A stretch of DNA of 64,000 nucleotides from Dyadobacter koreensis (GCF_900108855.1 NZ_FNXY01000005.1:639061-703060), one strand, 5' to 3'; positions 1 through 8,932 are shown, numbered from the stretch's first letter. Numbers and translations: made by a program. Notes: generated by a model from the letters alone, not told the origin.

Positions 1-2
1 TT

Positions 3-485
3 CTTTATCATTCCATCGGACCTGCCGGTGCGGAATATTTTCGTTCATGGATGCTTTCGCAGGAATTTCAGATCATGGAAGGTCATATGGGCGATTTCTG
101 GTGCCAGGCCAATTCGGCTATTGACATCCGTTCGTATCCTTCGGAAGGTGTCATGAACAGGGTTGCCGACGAAAAACAGCCCTTTGGAGTTTTCAAAAGT
201 GGCAGCGATTATTTCTGTCTTCGCTCTGTTGATTATGAAAAACCGGCCGGAGAATGGAATACGCTGGAACTGATCTGTGTCGATGGGAAAAGTCTGCATA
301 TCGTGAACGGGCATGTGGTGATGGTGTTGAAAAATTCTCGCTATATTGAATCTGATGGAAAAGAAGTGCCGATGACCAGCGGCAAAATCCAGCTGCAAAG
401 CGAAGCCGCCGAGGTTTTTTATAAAGACATCCGAATCAAACCGCTCTCAGCCATGCCGAAAGAATACGAGAAGCTGTTTCTCTGA
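3..485 (+). CDS. DUF1080 (3-keto-disaccharide hydrolase family) protein, 5' end outside window
   Basis: The reading frame is open from the first bases of the window, so the internal ATG at 51 is probably not the start and the gene begins upstream. About 160 C-terminal residues are visible. They contain a GDFWCQ motif, a beta-strand-rich core (GEWNTLELICVDGKSLHIVNG) and the ending VFYKDIRIKPL, which is characteristic of the DUF1080 / concanavalin-like fold. Family members are mostly secreted or periplasmic proteins acting on sugars, and some cleave 3-keto-glycosides. The substrate cannot be read from this part. It is followed by a palindromic repeat that may terminate transcription. Confidence 0.8.
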   Translation, partial: LYHSIGPAGAEYFRSWMLSQEFQIMEGHMGDFWCQANSAIDIRSYPSEGVMNRVADEKQPFGVFKSGSDYFCLRSVDYEKPAGEWNTLELICVDGKSLHIVNGHVVMVLKNSRYIESDGKEVPMTSGKIQLQSEAAEVFYKDIRIKPLSAMPKEYEKLFL

Positions 486-491
486 AATATT

Positions 492-606
492 CGCTCGCTC
501 CGATTTGTAATCGGGGCGTTGCTGGTTAAGCGTTTGTAACGCGATTAAATAAAATAGCGTTACAAACGCCAAACAACTCAACCCCGATTGCAAATCGGGG
601 TTAGCG
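492..606. repeat. Intergenic palindromic repeat, family P1, copy 1
   Basis: Nested inverted repeats. The outer arms are CCGATTTGTAATCGGGG and CCCCGATTGCAAATCGG, and the inner arms are GCGTTTGTAACGC and GCGTTACAAACGC. The same layout and words recur at 38809-38953. It fills most of the gap between the DUF1080 gene and the Crp-like gene. It could fold as a long hairpin and act as a terminator, or be a miniature mobile element. Confidence 0.8.
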
Positions 607-747
607 GTAAAGAAATCATTACGAAAGCACTTCCGGCTTTGTTATATGATTTCTAATCACGAATTTTAAAGCAAGAAAAAATGCCCGGGCCTAACAATTA
701 TCCGAACTTTAATATCTGGCAACCATCTGAAAGCCGAAAGCCAAAAA

Positions 748-1317
748 ATGACCGACCTCGAACAATACCTCCATTCTTATTTCACTTTTGATCAGGACGA
801 CCTTATGAAAGTGTCTGCGCTGTTCAAAAAGAAAACTTTGAATAAAGGTGATTATTTCCTGAAAGCTGACAAAAAGTGTAATCAGCTGTGTTTCATACAA
901 TCCGGGCTTTTGCGGATTTATGCGGACGTCGACGGCAAGGAAGTGACGCAGTGGATATCGACCCAAGGTTATTTTGTAGCCGATCTGTCGAGTTTGCTTT
1001 TCCAAACGCCGTCGCGCTGGAATATGCAGGCGCTTACGACCCTGGATATATTTGTGATTGAAAGGGCGGAGTACAATAGACTTGGAGAGATTATCCCGAA
1101 ATGGCCGGAGACGGAAAAGTTATTTCTTGCACATTGTTTCAAAATGATGGAAGACCGGATTTTTTCATTTATCTCCATGACAGCCGAGGAACGATACCAT
1201 TTTTTCTTTGAGAAAAACCGGGAGATTTTTAATCAGGTACCGCTGCAATACCTTGCTTCCATGCTGGGTATGACGCCCGAAACCATCAGCCGTATCCGGA
1301 GAAAGCAGTTGATGTAA
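748..1317 (+). CDS. Crp/Fnr-family transcriptional regulator
   Basis: A 189-residue protein with an N-terminal cyclic-nucleotide-binding-like beta-roll (about residues 10-115, including the segment IQSGLLRIYADVDGKEVT) and a short C-terminal helix-turn-helix, where LQYLASMLGMTPETISRIRRK is the recognition region. The length is typical of the short Bacteroidota Crp-like regulators, which usually lack a clear cAMP pocket. The target is unknown. The next gene (1442, membrane protein) lies 124 bp downstream on the same strand and may or may not be its target. The start ATG at 748 gives the full beta-roll. Confidence 0.88.
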   Translation: MTDLEQYLHSYFTFDQDDLMKVSALFKKKTLNKGDYFLKADKKCNQLCFIQSGLLRIYADVDGKEVTQWISTQGYFVADLSSLLFQTPSRWNMQALTTLDIFVIERAEYNRLGEIIPKWPETEKLFLAHCFKMMEDRIFSFISMTAEERYHFFFEKNREIFNQVPLQYLASMLGMTPETISRIRRKQLM

Positions 1318-1441
1318 TCCCGTAAAATAAACTACCCCAAAACTCCTTATTTTCCCAGCAAATCCGTTTTCTTGATTTTTATCAAGTAGCTTGCTCTGGC
1401 CGACCAGTACATTTGTCATGTACTAATCAAAGTCAGAAATC

Positions 1442-2104
1442 ATGTTTTTAGGACATTACGGTCTCGCCCTTGCCGCGAAGAAAATCGCTCCCAAAGTTTC
1501 GCTTACCATGCTTTTTGTAGCTGTGGAATTTGTAGATATCCTCTGGCCATTTTTATTGCTCTTCAATATTGAAACCGTGAAAATACATCCTGGTTTTACC
1601 GAAGTGACACCTTTTGAGTTCGTCCATTATCCCTATACGCACAGCCTTTTTATGGGAGTTGTCTGGGGACTTATCGTTGGCGGCAGCTTCTGGTTTTTCA
1701 AAAAGGATACCAAAAGCGCGGTTGTTGTCGGTCTCGCGGTGTTGAGTCACTGGTTTCTGGACGTGATTGTCCACATCCCGGACCTGCCCCTGACGCCTTT
1801 CGGTGATTTCAAAGTCGGGATGGGTTTATGGAATTACAAGGCGATAACCATATTGCTGGAAAGTATTATCTTTTTCGGCGGCGTTTATATTTATGCAAAA
1901 AGTACGAAAGCTATCAATGCCCAAGGTATCTGGGGATTGTGGATCATGACCGGCTTTTTCCTTCTGGCCAACGCCTATAACCTGTTCGGCCCGCCACCAG
2001 AAGATAATGTTATGGTCTTATTTGTTTCATTTGCCGTTTTGCAGGTGATTGTGCTGGGATTGGCTTGGTGGGTGGATCGGAATAGGGTTGGGCAAATTAA
2101 GTGA
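1442..2104 (+). CDS. Integral membrane protein, YdjM/DUF457-like (metal-dependent-hydrolase type)
   Basis: A 220-residue protein with about six hydrophobic segments. The N-terminal LGHYGLALAAK, the HYPYTHSLFMG segment and SHWFLDVIVHIPDLPL place conserved His and Asp residues as in the YdjM / DUF457 membrane family, which is annotated as metal-dependent hydrolases although the reaction is mostly unproven. This appears to be the intact parent of the broken copies at 3956-4080, 4483-4672, 4887-5254, 9140-9200 and 11052-11224, which all derive from its 3' half. A hairpin at 2132-2179 follows its stop. Membership of the family is likely. The function is not known. Confidence 0.75.
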   Translation: MFLGHYGLALAAKKIAPKVSLTMLFVAVEFVDILWPFLLLFNIETVKIHPGFTEVTPFEFVHYPYTHSLFMGVVWGLIVGGSFWFFKKDTKSAVVVGLAVLSHWFLDVIVHIPDLPLTPFGDFKVGMGLWNYKAITILLESIIFFGGVYIYAKSTKAINAQGIWGLWIMTGFFLLANAYNLFGPPPEDNVMVLFVSFAVLQVIVLGLAWWVDRNRVGQIK

Positions 2105-2131
2105 AAGACCTTGGTTACTGCTGATGATATT

Positions 2132-2179
2132 GTTAGGCTTAGTCTCCGAACCGCCGGGGATCCGGAGACTACACCTAAC
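2132..2179. terminator. Hairpin terminator between convergent genes
   Basis: GTTAGG pairs with CCTAAC and TAGTCTCCG pairs with CGGAGACTA around a loop of about 14 nt. It lies between the ends of the membrane gene (+) and the T9SS cargo gene (-). There is no clear T-run, so termination is inferred from position. Confidence 0.5.
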
Positions 2180-2196
2180 GCGGAAGCGTTAAGAAA

Positions 2197-3042
2197 TTAA
2201 CGGGTGATTATGAACGAATTGCTTGCCTGCTGTTGCTTTGCACTGATTTGTATATAATAGGACCCAGGCTGTGTGGCAACTCCTGGTAAAGTTATAAGCT
2301 GATTTTCAGGCAATGAATACTTTGTATTCTGATAAATCGAATTTCCTCTTTGGTCGTAGATGCGTATTGAAATACTTTCCTTTTTAACAGTGCCGGACAC
2401 TATAAAGGCAAGCTCTTTACCCGTACCCGGATTTGGATACGCATTAATTGTCAGTTCCTGACTATATCCTTTGATGGCAATAATCCTGCTGTAAGTAAAA
2501 CCTCCATCCAGATCGACCTGCTTTAATCGGTAGTAAGTGTAGCTGGTTTCCTGATTCGGGTCAGTGAATTGGTAGGATACGTTGGCCGAAGCATTACCCT
2601 GGCCCTTTACAGATCCGGCAGTTTGAAATCCTTCCGCTGGGTTAAGCGTTCGTTCAATCACAAAATGGTCATTATTAACTTCACTGGTCGTCGTCCAATC
2701 CAGTTGTATCTGCCTGGCATCAAGACGTTTCCCGGTAAACGTTACAAGTGTGACCGGAAGAGGTGTTAACGCGCATGATGAGCCGCAATCCTGAAGGACA
2801 CGGGTATTGGCTGCTTTATTGTCTCTTCTGTTTTTAACAGGACGCTTGGTATAATAACCGGCTCTTGTTCTGGCGAGCATCTCATCAACCTTCTTTTTTG
2901 TTTTGGAAACAGGAGGATTGGACAGTCGTACCGGCTTTTTGCTGTCCGCTGCCATGGAAGTCTCTAGCAAAGCTATCCAACTTATAGCAGCAATCAGCAC
3001 GAATCGGATAAACCCGTAGCCATTCATATATAAAATTGGCAT
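2197..3042 (-). CDS. Secreted protein with T9SS type A C-terminal sorting domain
   Basis: A 281-residue protein. The N-terminus has a hydrophobic segment (FIRFVLIAAISWIALLETSMA) that fits a signal peptide. A Met six codons in is an alternative start. Residues about 95-180 look like a fibronectin-III-like beta-sandwich (LPVTLVTFTGKRL, WTTTSEVNNDHFVIERT), a block commonly found just before a sorting domain. The last 80 or so residues (NAYPNPGTGKELAF through SYYIQI to the end) are a type IX secretion C-terminal domain, so export to the surface or medium is expected. It follows the Hcp-like gene by 9 bp and is probably co-transcribed with it. No catalytic domain is visible. Confidence 0.82.
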   Translation of the reverse strand: MPILYMNGYGFIRFVLIAAISWIALLETSMAADSKKPVRLSNPPVSKTKKKVDEMLARTRAGYYTKRPVKNRRDNKAANTRVLQDCGSSCALTPLPVTLVTFTGKRLDARQIQLDWTTTSEVNNDHFVIERTLNPAEGFQTAGSVKGQGNASANVSYQFTDPNQETSYTYYRLKQVDLDGGFTYSRIIAIKGYSQELTINAYPNPGTGKELAFIVSGTVKKESISIRIYDQRGNSIYQNTKYSLPENQLITLPGVATQPGSYYIQISAKQQQASNSFIITR

Positions 3043-3051
3043 GATATTCTT

Positions 3052-3660
3052 TTAAAAAGCTATATTCTTAATACGATCCCAGCCAAAAGGAGAAGGGTTT
3101 TGAGTCACTCTGCCATCAGGTGCAATAGCGTAGGTAAAAATTTGCAAAGTTCCGTATTGCAAAGTATAGCTTTCTTCAACACATCCGCCGCAATCTCCAT
3201 TGGCACTGGCAGAAAAACCTTTGACCCCGGCCATGCCCAACAGAATTTTATACGTAACGACAGGCTCTACCGTGCCTGAACGGCCTTGTAATATAATTTC
3301 TACAGTCTTTATTAAGATTCCACTTGCCTGAAATTGCAATAGTTTTGTGGAAGCGAGATCTACATTTTTAGTGAAAGAAAAATCCCCAAATGATATTTTC
3401 CCGGCACCTGCACCGGAACCGGAAGCACCAATGTTCAAAGTCTGTTCTGTTTCAAACTGCATACTGGACACCTCCATGTAATCTTTAAGATCTACCCTTT
3501 TTCCATTATCAAAAATAGTACCTGCCTGCGGGCTCACACCAGAGGTTAAAACCCTGTCCCTGTCATCGGTACATTTAATATAGATTGTTTGGGCCATAGC
3601 TGACCCTGTAATCAAAAAAGCGAAAAGTAATCCGGTAAAGGCAACGTAAATTTTTTTCAT
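3052..3660 (-). CDS. Hcp-like (type VI tube family) protein with an N-terminal signal peptide
   Basis: The start MKKIYVAF at 3660 is preferred over the upstream Met (3672) because it gives a clean signal peptide ending GSAMAQ. The mature part (IYIKCTD, KISFGDFSFTKNVDLASTKL, VTYKILLGMAGVKGFSA, EESYTLQYGTLQIFTYAI) follows the Hcp / type VI tube protein fold in order. Classical Hcp is cytoplasmic and has no signal peptide, so this version is probably not a working T6SS tube in the usual sense. No other T6SS gene is in the window. It is coupled to the downstream T9SS cargo gene, so an extracellular or surface role is my inference. Confidence 0.75.
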   Translation of the reverse strand: MKKIYVAFTGLLFAFLITGSAMAQTIYIKCTDDRDRVLTSGVSPQAGTIFDNGKRVDLKDYMEVSSMQFETEQTLNIGASGSGAGAGKISFGDFSFTKNVDLASTKLLQFQASGILIKTVEIILQGRSGTVEPVVTYKILLGMAGVKGFSASANGDCGGCVEESYTLQYGTLQIFTYAIAPDGRVTQNPSPFGWDRIKNIAF

Positions 3661-3955
3661 AAAGTAGAGCAAATAAAGTTTTTACAATATTTTTAAGTTT
3701 CCTGTCACAACAACAGTTAGGGGTAAAGTTAAAAATATTATAAAATATTAAACATTAAAATAGGGTTTAAATTACTGATTAGTAGGGGTATTGGGTCTGG
3801 ATATAGTATTCTAAAACTTTAAGTTGTGAAATACTCCAAAATAGAATTATTTGGGTTTATCCAACTTTTTCAGAACTCAAAAACAACGAATCTTCACGGG
3901 TGAATTTCTATCGAAGTGATAAAATTGGGATAGCGCATTTTGAAAATAAATACCC

Positions 3956-4080
3956 GGATCTGCCTTTGACGCCTTTTGGTGATTTCAAAGTAGGGATGGG
4001 TTTATGGAATTATAAGATGATCACCATATTGCTGGAAAGTGTCATCTTTTTCTGCGGCTTTTATGTTATCCCATATCATC
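3956..4080 (+). pseudogene. Fragment 1 of the 1442 membrane gene
   Basis: About 105 bp nearly identical to the middle of the 1442-2104 gene (from the coding of DLPLTPFGDFKVGMG to IFF). It then diverges into a short tail ending ATCATCATGCC and runs into a hairpin repeat element. It has no start and no 5' or 3' parts of the gene. It is a partial duplication, not a functional gene. Confidence 0.85.
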
Positions 4081-4100
4081 ATGCCTAACGGAAGCCAATA

Positions 4101-4294
4101 CGAACCGTTCCGAAGGAACGGGCAGACGGAAATTTAACCGATTTCCTACCAACGAAATGTTCCTATCGGAACAAAATGGCAGAATATTTCATCGTCCCCA
4201 TCGGGACATTCGGTTGGTAGAAAATTGTCCCATGGGGACATTTCGTTGGTAGGAGTTTGGGTGTGTCGATATGGTTTTCGTTCCGAAGGAACGG
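4101..4294. repeat. Composite hairpin element, copy A
   Basis: Order of parts: outer palindrome CCGTTCCGAAGGAACGG; left hairpin arm beginning CTACCAACGAAATG with stem TGTTCC/GGAACA (4146-4173); a spacer; two right arms ending TTGGTAG with stem TGTCCC/GGGACA-like (ending 4220 and 4252); then an outer palindrome shared with copy B. The right outer end has been replaced by the left outer end of the next copy, so A and B are fused. Confidence 0.85.
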
Positions 4295-4478
4295 GCAGAC
4301 GGAAATTTAACCTATTTCCTACCAACGAAATGTTCCTATCGGAACAAAATGGCAGAATATTTCATTGTCTCCATCGGGACATTCGGTTGGTAGAAAATTG
4401 TCCCATGGGCACATTTCGTTGGTAGGAGTTTGGGTGTGTCGATATGGTTTTCGTTCCCTAGGAACGTTTTGTGAAATT
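4279..4478. repeat. Composite hairpin element, copy B
   Basis: Same order of parts as copy A: left arm 4319-4346, right arms ending 4393 and 4425, then the right outer palindrome CGTTCCCTAGGAACG followed by TTTTGTGAAATT. The membrane-gene fragment starts within a few bases of this end. Confidence 0.85.
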
Positions 4479-4482
4479 CCCG

Positions 4483-4672
4483 TTAGCAGCCGTGTTGAGC
4501 CACTGGTTTCTGGACGTGATTATCCACATCCCGGATCTGCCTCTGACGCCTTTTGGTGATTTCAAAGTAGGGATGGGTTTATGGAATTATAAGATGATCA
4601 CCATATTGCTGGAAAGTGTCATCTTTTTCTGCGGCTTTTATGTTATCCCATATCATCATGCCTGGCGGAAGC
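4483..4672 (+). pseudogene. Fragment 2 of the 1442 membrane gene
   Basis: Homology to the parent starts about at the codons for AVLSHWF, directly after the end of element copy B, and ends after IFF. It is then followed by the same non-homologous tail as fragment 1. It lies 404 bp before fragment 3, matching a tandem duplication of element plus fragment. A frame is open through it but joins element sequence, so no native product is expected. Confidence 0.85.
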
Positions 4673-4677
4673 AAATA

Positions 4678-4882
4678 CGAACCGTTCCGAAGGAACGGGC
4701 AGACGGAAATTCAACCGATTTCCTACCAACGAAATGTTTCTATCGGAACAAAATGGCAGAATATTTCATTGTCCCCATCAGGACATTTGGTTGGTAGAAA
4801 ATTGTCCCATGGGGACATTTCGTTGGTAGGAGTTTGGGTGTGTCGATATGGTTTTCGTTCCTTAGGAACGTTTTGTGAAATT
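4678..4882. repeat. Composite hairpin element, copy C
   Basis: Outer left palindrome 4681-4698, left arm 4723-4750, right arms ending 4797 and 4829, outer right palindrome CGTTCCTTAGGAACG at 4856. This copy and copy B differ by only a few bases. Confidence 0.85.
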
Positions 4883-4886
4883 CCCG

Positions 4887-5254
4887 TTAGCAGCCGTGTT
4901 GAGCCACTGGTTTCTGGACGTGATTGTCCACATCCCGGATCTGCCTCTGACGCCTTTTGGTGATTTCAAAGTAGGGATGGGTTTATGGAATTATAAGATG
5001 ATCACCACATTGCTGGCAAGTATTATCTTTTTCGGCGGCATTTATATTTATGCAAAAAGCACGAAAGCCATCAACGCGCAGGGTACCTGGGATTGTGGAT
5101 CATGACCGGCTTTTTCCTTCTGGCCAACGGCTACAACCTGTTCGGCCCGCCACCGGAAGATAATGTCATGGTCTTATTTGTTTCATTTGACGTTTTGCAG
5201 GTGATGGTGCTGGGATTGGCCTGGTGGGTGGATCGGAATCGGGAGATAAAATAG
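4887..5254 (+). pseudogene. Fragment 3 of the 1442 membrane gene, 3' half, frameshifted
   Basis: Begins at the same point as fragment 2, but continues through the normal 3' end of the gene to a TAG stop. One G is missing near 5090 (GGTACCTGGGATTG against GGTATCTGGGGATTG in the parent), which shifts the frame and creates an early stop just after. The 5' half of the gene is absent. It shows that the inserted or duplicated segment once reached the natural end of the gene. Confidence 0.85.
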
Positions 5255-5335
5255 GTTGAGGAGTTTCAATTTATGTGGTTTTAGGACGATTGAATTTCAA
5301 TCGTAAAGCATGATTTAAAATTGTGCGCATCAATA

Positions 5336-5509
5336 CGAGCCGTTCTGAAGGAACGGTAGCCAGGAAATAAACTTTGCTTTCTACCAACGAAATGTTCCTA
5401 TCGGAACAGAAATGCCTGAATATCTTAATGTCATTGAGCCATTGGGACATTTTGTTGGCAGAAGTATATCAACGTAGCGTTCGTTCCGTAGGAGCGTTTC
5501 GTGAATTTT
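5336..5509. repeat. Composite hairpin element, copy D (degenerate)
   Basis: Outer left palindrome with one mismatch, left arm CTACCAACGAAATG at 5381-5408, a single decayed right arm (ATTGGGACATTTTGTTGGC), outer right end CGTTCCGTAGGAGCG then TTTCGTGAATTT. Open frames across it are products of the repeat and are not called as genes. Confidence 0.75.
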
Positions 5510-5891
5510 TAATGGATTCTGAATTCACTCATGAACTGCAAGAGGGAGTCATCCAGGATTCCAATAAGATTTCCTTTTTTATCCTCAAAAAGATACTTTA
5601 CTAGATTTCATGCGAAACATTGCTGCTAGTGTAAAAACAACGTCAATCTTTTTTAGAGTATATTATAACCACTTTTCCATACATCTGGTGGTTAATCATC
5701 TTAACACGCCGGAATGACCCAAATGAAAATCCCCGTCCAAATCCGAACACTCAACCGTTCAAAAACGAACAATCTCGATCCACCAAAACCCGCATTACGC
5801 TCCCAAAACCCAATTTCCCACCAGTGGCCTCACATTTGCTATGCAAAGAGAAAAGATATACTCGACCAGCAGAAAAATGTAATATCCGCCG
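5510..5891. other. Gap without a supported gene
   Basis: AT-rich sequence before the PadR gene. Short open frames here have no recognisable domain. A small inverted repeat (ACCAC near 5670 with GTGGT near 5690) is the only structure I see. It probably holds the padR promoter. Confidence 0.4.
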
Positions 5892-6221
5892 ATGAAAGGA
5901 ACCCAGTTAGGAGAGTTTGAAGAAGTTGTTTTGCTCACCATTGCTTTGCTGTATGATGATGCGTACGGTGTTGCTGTTGTGGAGGAGTTGAGTCAGCGTT
6001 TGCAGCGACCTATGAGCCTGGGCGTTGTGCACCGGACCATGCAGCGGTTGGAGGAAAAGGGATTGGTCCGGTCGCGTTTTGGTGAGGCTACGGCTGAGCG
6101 TGGCGGGCGGCGTAAGCGTATGTTTTCGGTGACCGCAGATGGCGAGCAGTCGCTGCGGGAAGCACGGCGAATCCGGGATGAATTGTGGGGTGGTATCCCT
6201 GAAACCGCTTTTGGAAATTGA
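5892..6221 (+). CDS. PadR-family transcriptional regulator
   Basis: A 109-residue winged-helix protein. MKGTQLGEFEEVVLLTIALL is the typical first helix, followed by YGVAVVEELSQRL, then the recognition helix and wing around GVVHRTMQRLEEKGLV and GGRRKRMFSVTADGE. PadR proteins repress neighbouring transporter or stress genes. Its stop is one base before the start of the ABC-type permease at 6223, so the pair is surely one transcript, and the regulator probably controls that permease. The ATG at 5892 gives full family length. Confidence 0.92.
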   Translation: MKGTQLGEFEEVVLLTIALLYDDAYGVAVVEELSQRLQRPMSLGVVHRTMQRLEEKGLVRSRFGEATAERGGRRKRMFSVTADGEQSLREARRIRDELWGGIPETAFGN

Positions 6222-6222
6222 T

Positions 6223-8871
6223 ATGGATAGCAGAAAAGATAAAGGACCACTGCCGCCATGCTGGGCGGAATGGCTGATCGGACGCATCACAGCCCCGCAT
6301 ATACGAGAAGAAGTTCTGGGCGATCTGTACGAATTATTTCAGAGTCGGGTTCGCAGTCATGGATCAACAAAAGCGGGGCTGTTTTATGTGCTGGAAATGC
6401 TGCTGTTGTTGCATCCCCGGCTTTGGCGCAGCCCTGCGCATTCCACCCAGTTAAGTAATCAGTTTACTTTCGATTCACCATCAAACCCGACAGCCATGTT
6501 CAGTAATTATTTTAAAGTCGCTTTAAGAAAACTCAGTCGCCACAAATCGTACACCGTTATCAATGTCGTAAGCCTGAGCCTGGGTATCGCCTGCGCTATT
6601 TTGATTTTTACATTGGTCAAATACCATTTGAGTTTTGATCATTTTCATGCAAATGAAGACAGGATCTACCGCATTTATACCGAGCTTCATAAGGAAAAGG
6701 TGACATATAGTACCGGCGTTCCCAACCCGATGGGCGAGGCGTTCCGAAGCGGGTATAGCGTAGCAGAAAAAGTGGGCAGGATTGCATTTGTAAATAAACG
6801 GGTCGTAAGCCTGTCGCCGGAGAAAAAGTTTGAAGAAGATCTCGCATTTGCAGATCCCGAGTTTCTGGACATTTTCGATTTCCCATTAATAGAAGGCAGT
6901 TCACAAACCGCGTTGCAGGAACCTAACACAGCCCTGATCACGGATCGGATCGCCAAAAAATATTTTGGAAATCAAGACCCGATCGGGCAGCTGTTACATA
7001 TCGATGAATCGCTGGTTGTCAGGATCACAGGCGTTCTCCGTAATCTGCCGGCGACTACAGACTTCCGTTCGGAAATTTATCTGCCCTTTGCCAGTTTGAA
7101 AGACCACAGTCCCTGGATGGTCGAAAAGGATTGGTGGCTTGGTTACAACAAAGAAATGCAGTGTTTTGTCCGCTTGAAACCGGGGGTATCTGCCGATATG
7201 GTAGACTCCAAAATTCTTCGTGATATTGCTGATAAACATTACGACAAGGAAATGGCGAAACAGTTTCATTTCAAATTGCAGCCACTTTCTGATGTCCATT
7301 TTAATCCAAAATTACGTGGATATACAGAGAAGAAAAACCTGTGGACCTTTGCACTTATCGGCTTGTTTCTGGTCGCCACGGCTTGTGTGAATTTTATCAA
7401 TCTGGCTACGGCGCAGGCTTTGGGGCGTGCGCGGGAAATAGGTGTTCGTAAAGTGCTTGGTAGCCAGCGGGCAGCACTTTTCTGGCAGTTTATCACAGAA
7501 ACAGGCATCATAACAGCATTGGCGCTGCTCATCGCGCTGGGACTGACCTATCTGGCTTTGCCTTTTATTAATAATTGGTTCAGCATTGCGCTGATCGTCA
7601 ATCCTTTAACGGATACTTACCTGCTTGCCTTTCTTCTTGGCATTTTACTCATCGTTATTTTCTGTTCCGGTGCTTATCCGGGTCTTATTCTGGCCCGTTT
7701 CCAGCCGGTACTTGCTTTGAAGGGAAAACTTTCTCAAAGATCCGTGGGCGGTTTTTCGCTGCGAAAGGGCTTGGTTGTGGGTCAGTTTGCTATTTCGCAG
7801 CTGCTGATCATCGGTACGCTTATCGTGACCAACCAGCTGCGTTATTCCCAGCAGGCTGATATGGGTTTTCAAAAAGATGCCATGATAATCTTGTCCGTTC
7901 CGAACAACCAAAAGGCAAAAACCAATTCGCTGGCAGCCCAGCTCTCGGAAATGGCAGGCGTTGAAAATGTGACCTTTTTTGATTCACCACCAGCAACTGA
8001 GACCATCGGGAGTACACCGATTCAATTTGATTCACGACCGGAAGCTGAAAAATTCAACATTTCTCTCAAATCCGCAGATCACAATTATATCCCGACGTTC
8101 AAAATTTCCGTTCTGGCTGGCCGCAATTTGAATCCATCCGACACGGTCAGGGAATATGTGCTGAATGAGGCGGCAGTCAAAGCCCTTGGATTGGCTTCCA
8201 CACAGGAGGTAATCGGGAAAACTGCAACGATTAATAATCGCAAGGGTACCATTGTCGGGGTGATAAAGGATTTTCATTTCAAGTCATTCCGCACGACTAT
8301 CGAGCCACTTTGCCTTACGACCTGGGGGGAAGTTTACAATAGTTGTGCAGTTAATGTCAATACAGCTAATCTGGAACCGATACTTGCAGGTTTCCGGAAA
8401 GCCTGGACGGCCACTTATCCATCTTCCGTATTTACTTACCGTTTTATGGATGAAGACATTGAGCGGCTCTACAAGCTCGATAACATGCTTCTGCGGCTCA
8501 TTCAGGCCTTTGCCGGTATAGCGATTTTTGTCGGTTGTCTGGGATTATACGGTTTGGTATCGTTTATGGCTGCTCAAAAGACGAAGGAAATCGGTGTTCG
8601 GAAAGTGTTGGATGCCACCACAACGAATATTCTTTTTTCATTCGGCAAAGAATTCCTGCGACTTCTGCTCATCGCATTTGTGCTCGCAGCGCCGCTTGCC
8701 TGGTGGGTCATGGAAAACTGGCTGAACAACTTCGCCTACCGCATCGAACTGGGTGCTGGCATTTTTTTACTGGCAATCCTGATCACTTTTATTGTGGCCT
8801 TAATCACGGTTGGCTTCCGAAGTGTGAAGGCGTCACTGGCGAATCCGATCAAGAGTTTGCGGATGGAGTAG
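6223..8871 (+). CDS. FtsX/MacB-type ABC transporter permease with N-terminal permease prefix domain
   Basis: An 882-residue membrane protein. The start at 6223 (MDSRKDKGPLPP) is chosen over an in-frame upstream ATG because that one lies inside padR. Residues about 10-85 form the helical prefix domain (WLIGRITAPHIREEVLGDLY) often seen in permeases paired with PadR. Two MacB-like halves follow. The first TM is near residue 115 (VINVVSLSLGIACAILIF), then a periplasmic domain, then an FtsX block with ARAREIGVRKVLGS-type sequence, a second periplasmic domain, and a final FtsX block containing KTKEIGVRKVLDA. No ATPase is encoded beside it, so the partner ATP-binding subunit must lie elsewhere. Likely export of peptides, lipids or drugs. 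Substrate unknown. Confidence 0.88.
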   Translation: MDSRKDKGPLPPCWAEWLIGRITAPHIREEVLGDLYELFQSRVRSHGSTKAGLFYVLEMLLLLHPRLWRSPAHSTQLSNQFTFDSPSNPTAMFSNYFKVALRKLSRHKSYTVINVVSLSLGIACAILIFTLVKYHLSFDHFHANEDRIYRIYTELHKEKVTYSTGVPNPMGEAFRSGYSVAEKVGRIAFVNKRVVSLSPEKKFEEDLAFADPEFLDIFDFPLIEGSSQTALQEPNTALITDRIAKKYFGNQDPIGQLLHIDESLVVRITGVLRNLPATTDFRSEIYLPFASLKDHSPWMVEKDWWLGYNKEMQCFVRLKPGVSADMVDSKILRDIADKHYDKEMAKQFHFKLQPLSDVHFNPKLRGYTEKKNLWTFALIGLFLVATACVNFINLATAQALGRAREIGVRKVLGSQRAALFWQFITETGIITALALLIALGLTYLALPFINNWFSIALIVNPLTDTYLLAFLLGILLIVIFCSGAYPGLILARFQPVLALKGKLSQRSVGGFSLRKGLVVGQFAISQLLIIGTLIVTNQLRYSQQADMGFQKDAMIILSVPNNQKAKTNSLAAQLSEMAGVENVTFFDSPPATETIGSTPIQFDSRPEAEKFNISLKSADHNYIPTFKISVLAGRNLNPSDTVREYVLNEAAVKALGLASTQEVIGKTATINNRKGTIVGVIKDFHFKSFRTTIEPLCLTTWGEVYNSCAVNVNTANLEPILAGFRKAWTATYPSSVFTYRFMDEDIERLYKLDNMLLRLIQAFAGIAIFVGCLGLYGLVSFMAAQKTKEIGVRKVLDATTTNILFSFGKEFLRLLLIAFVLAAPLAWWVMENWLNNFAYRIELGAGIFLLAILITFIVALITVGFRSVKASLANPIKSLRME

Positions 8872-8932
8872 GAGGGTTTATATTGAACCATGCCCGCATA
8901 AGTTTTAATTACTCTGTCTAACAGCAGCCAAT

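Noticed and set aside
2197..3660. Type VI secretion locus
   Set aside because: Only one Hcp-like gene is present, it has a signal peptide, and no sheath, baseplate or ATPase gene is nearby.
4225..5604. Open frames of 60-115 codons across the hairpin elements
   Set aside because: They are made of element sequence plus broken pieces of the 1442 gene, recur only because the DNA is duplicated, and show no independent domain.
6139..6222. Upstream start for the FtsX-type permease
   Set aside because: It would overlap padR in another frame for 83 bp. The ATG at 6223 directly after the padR stop gives the normal prefix-domain N-terminus.
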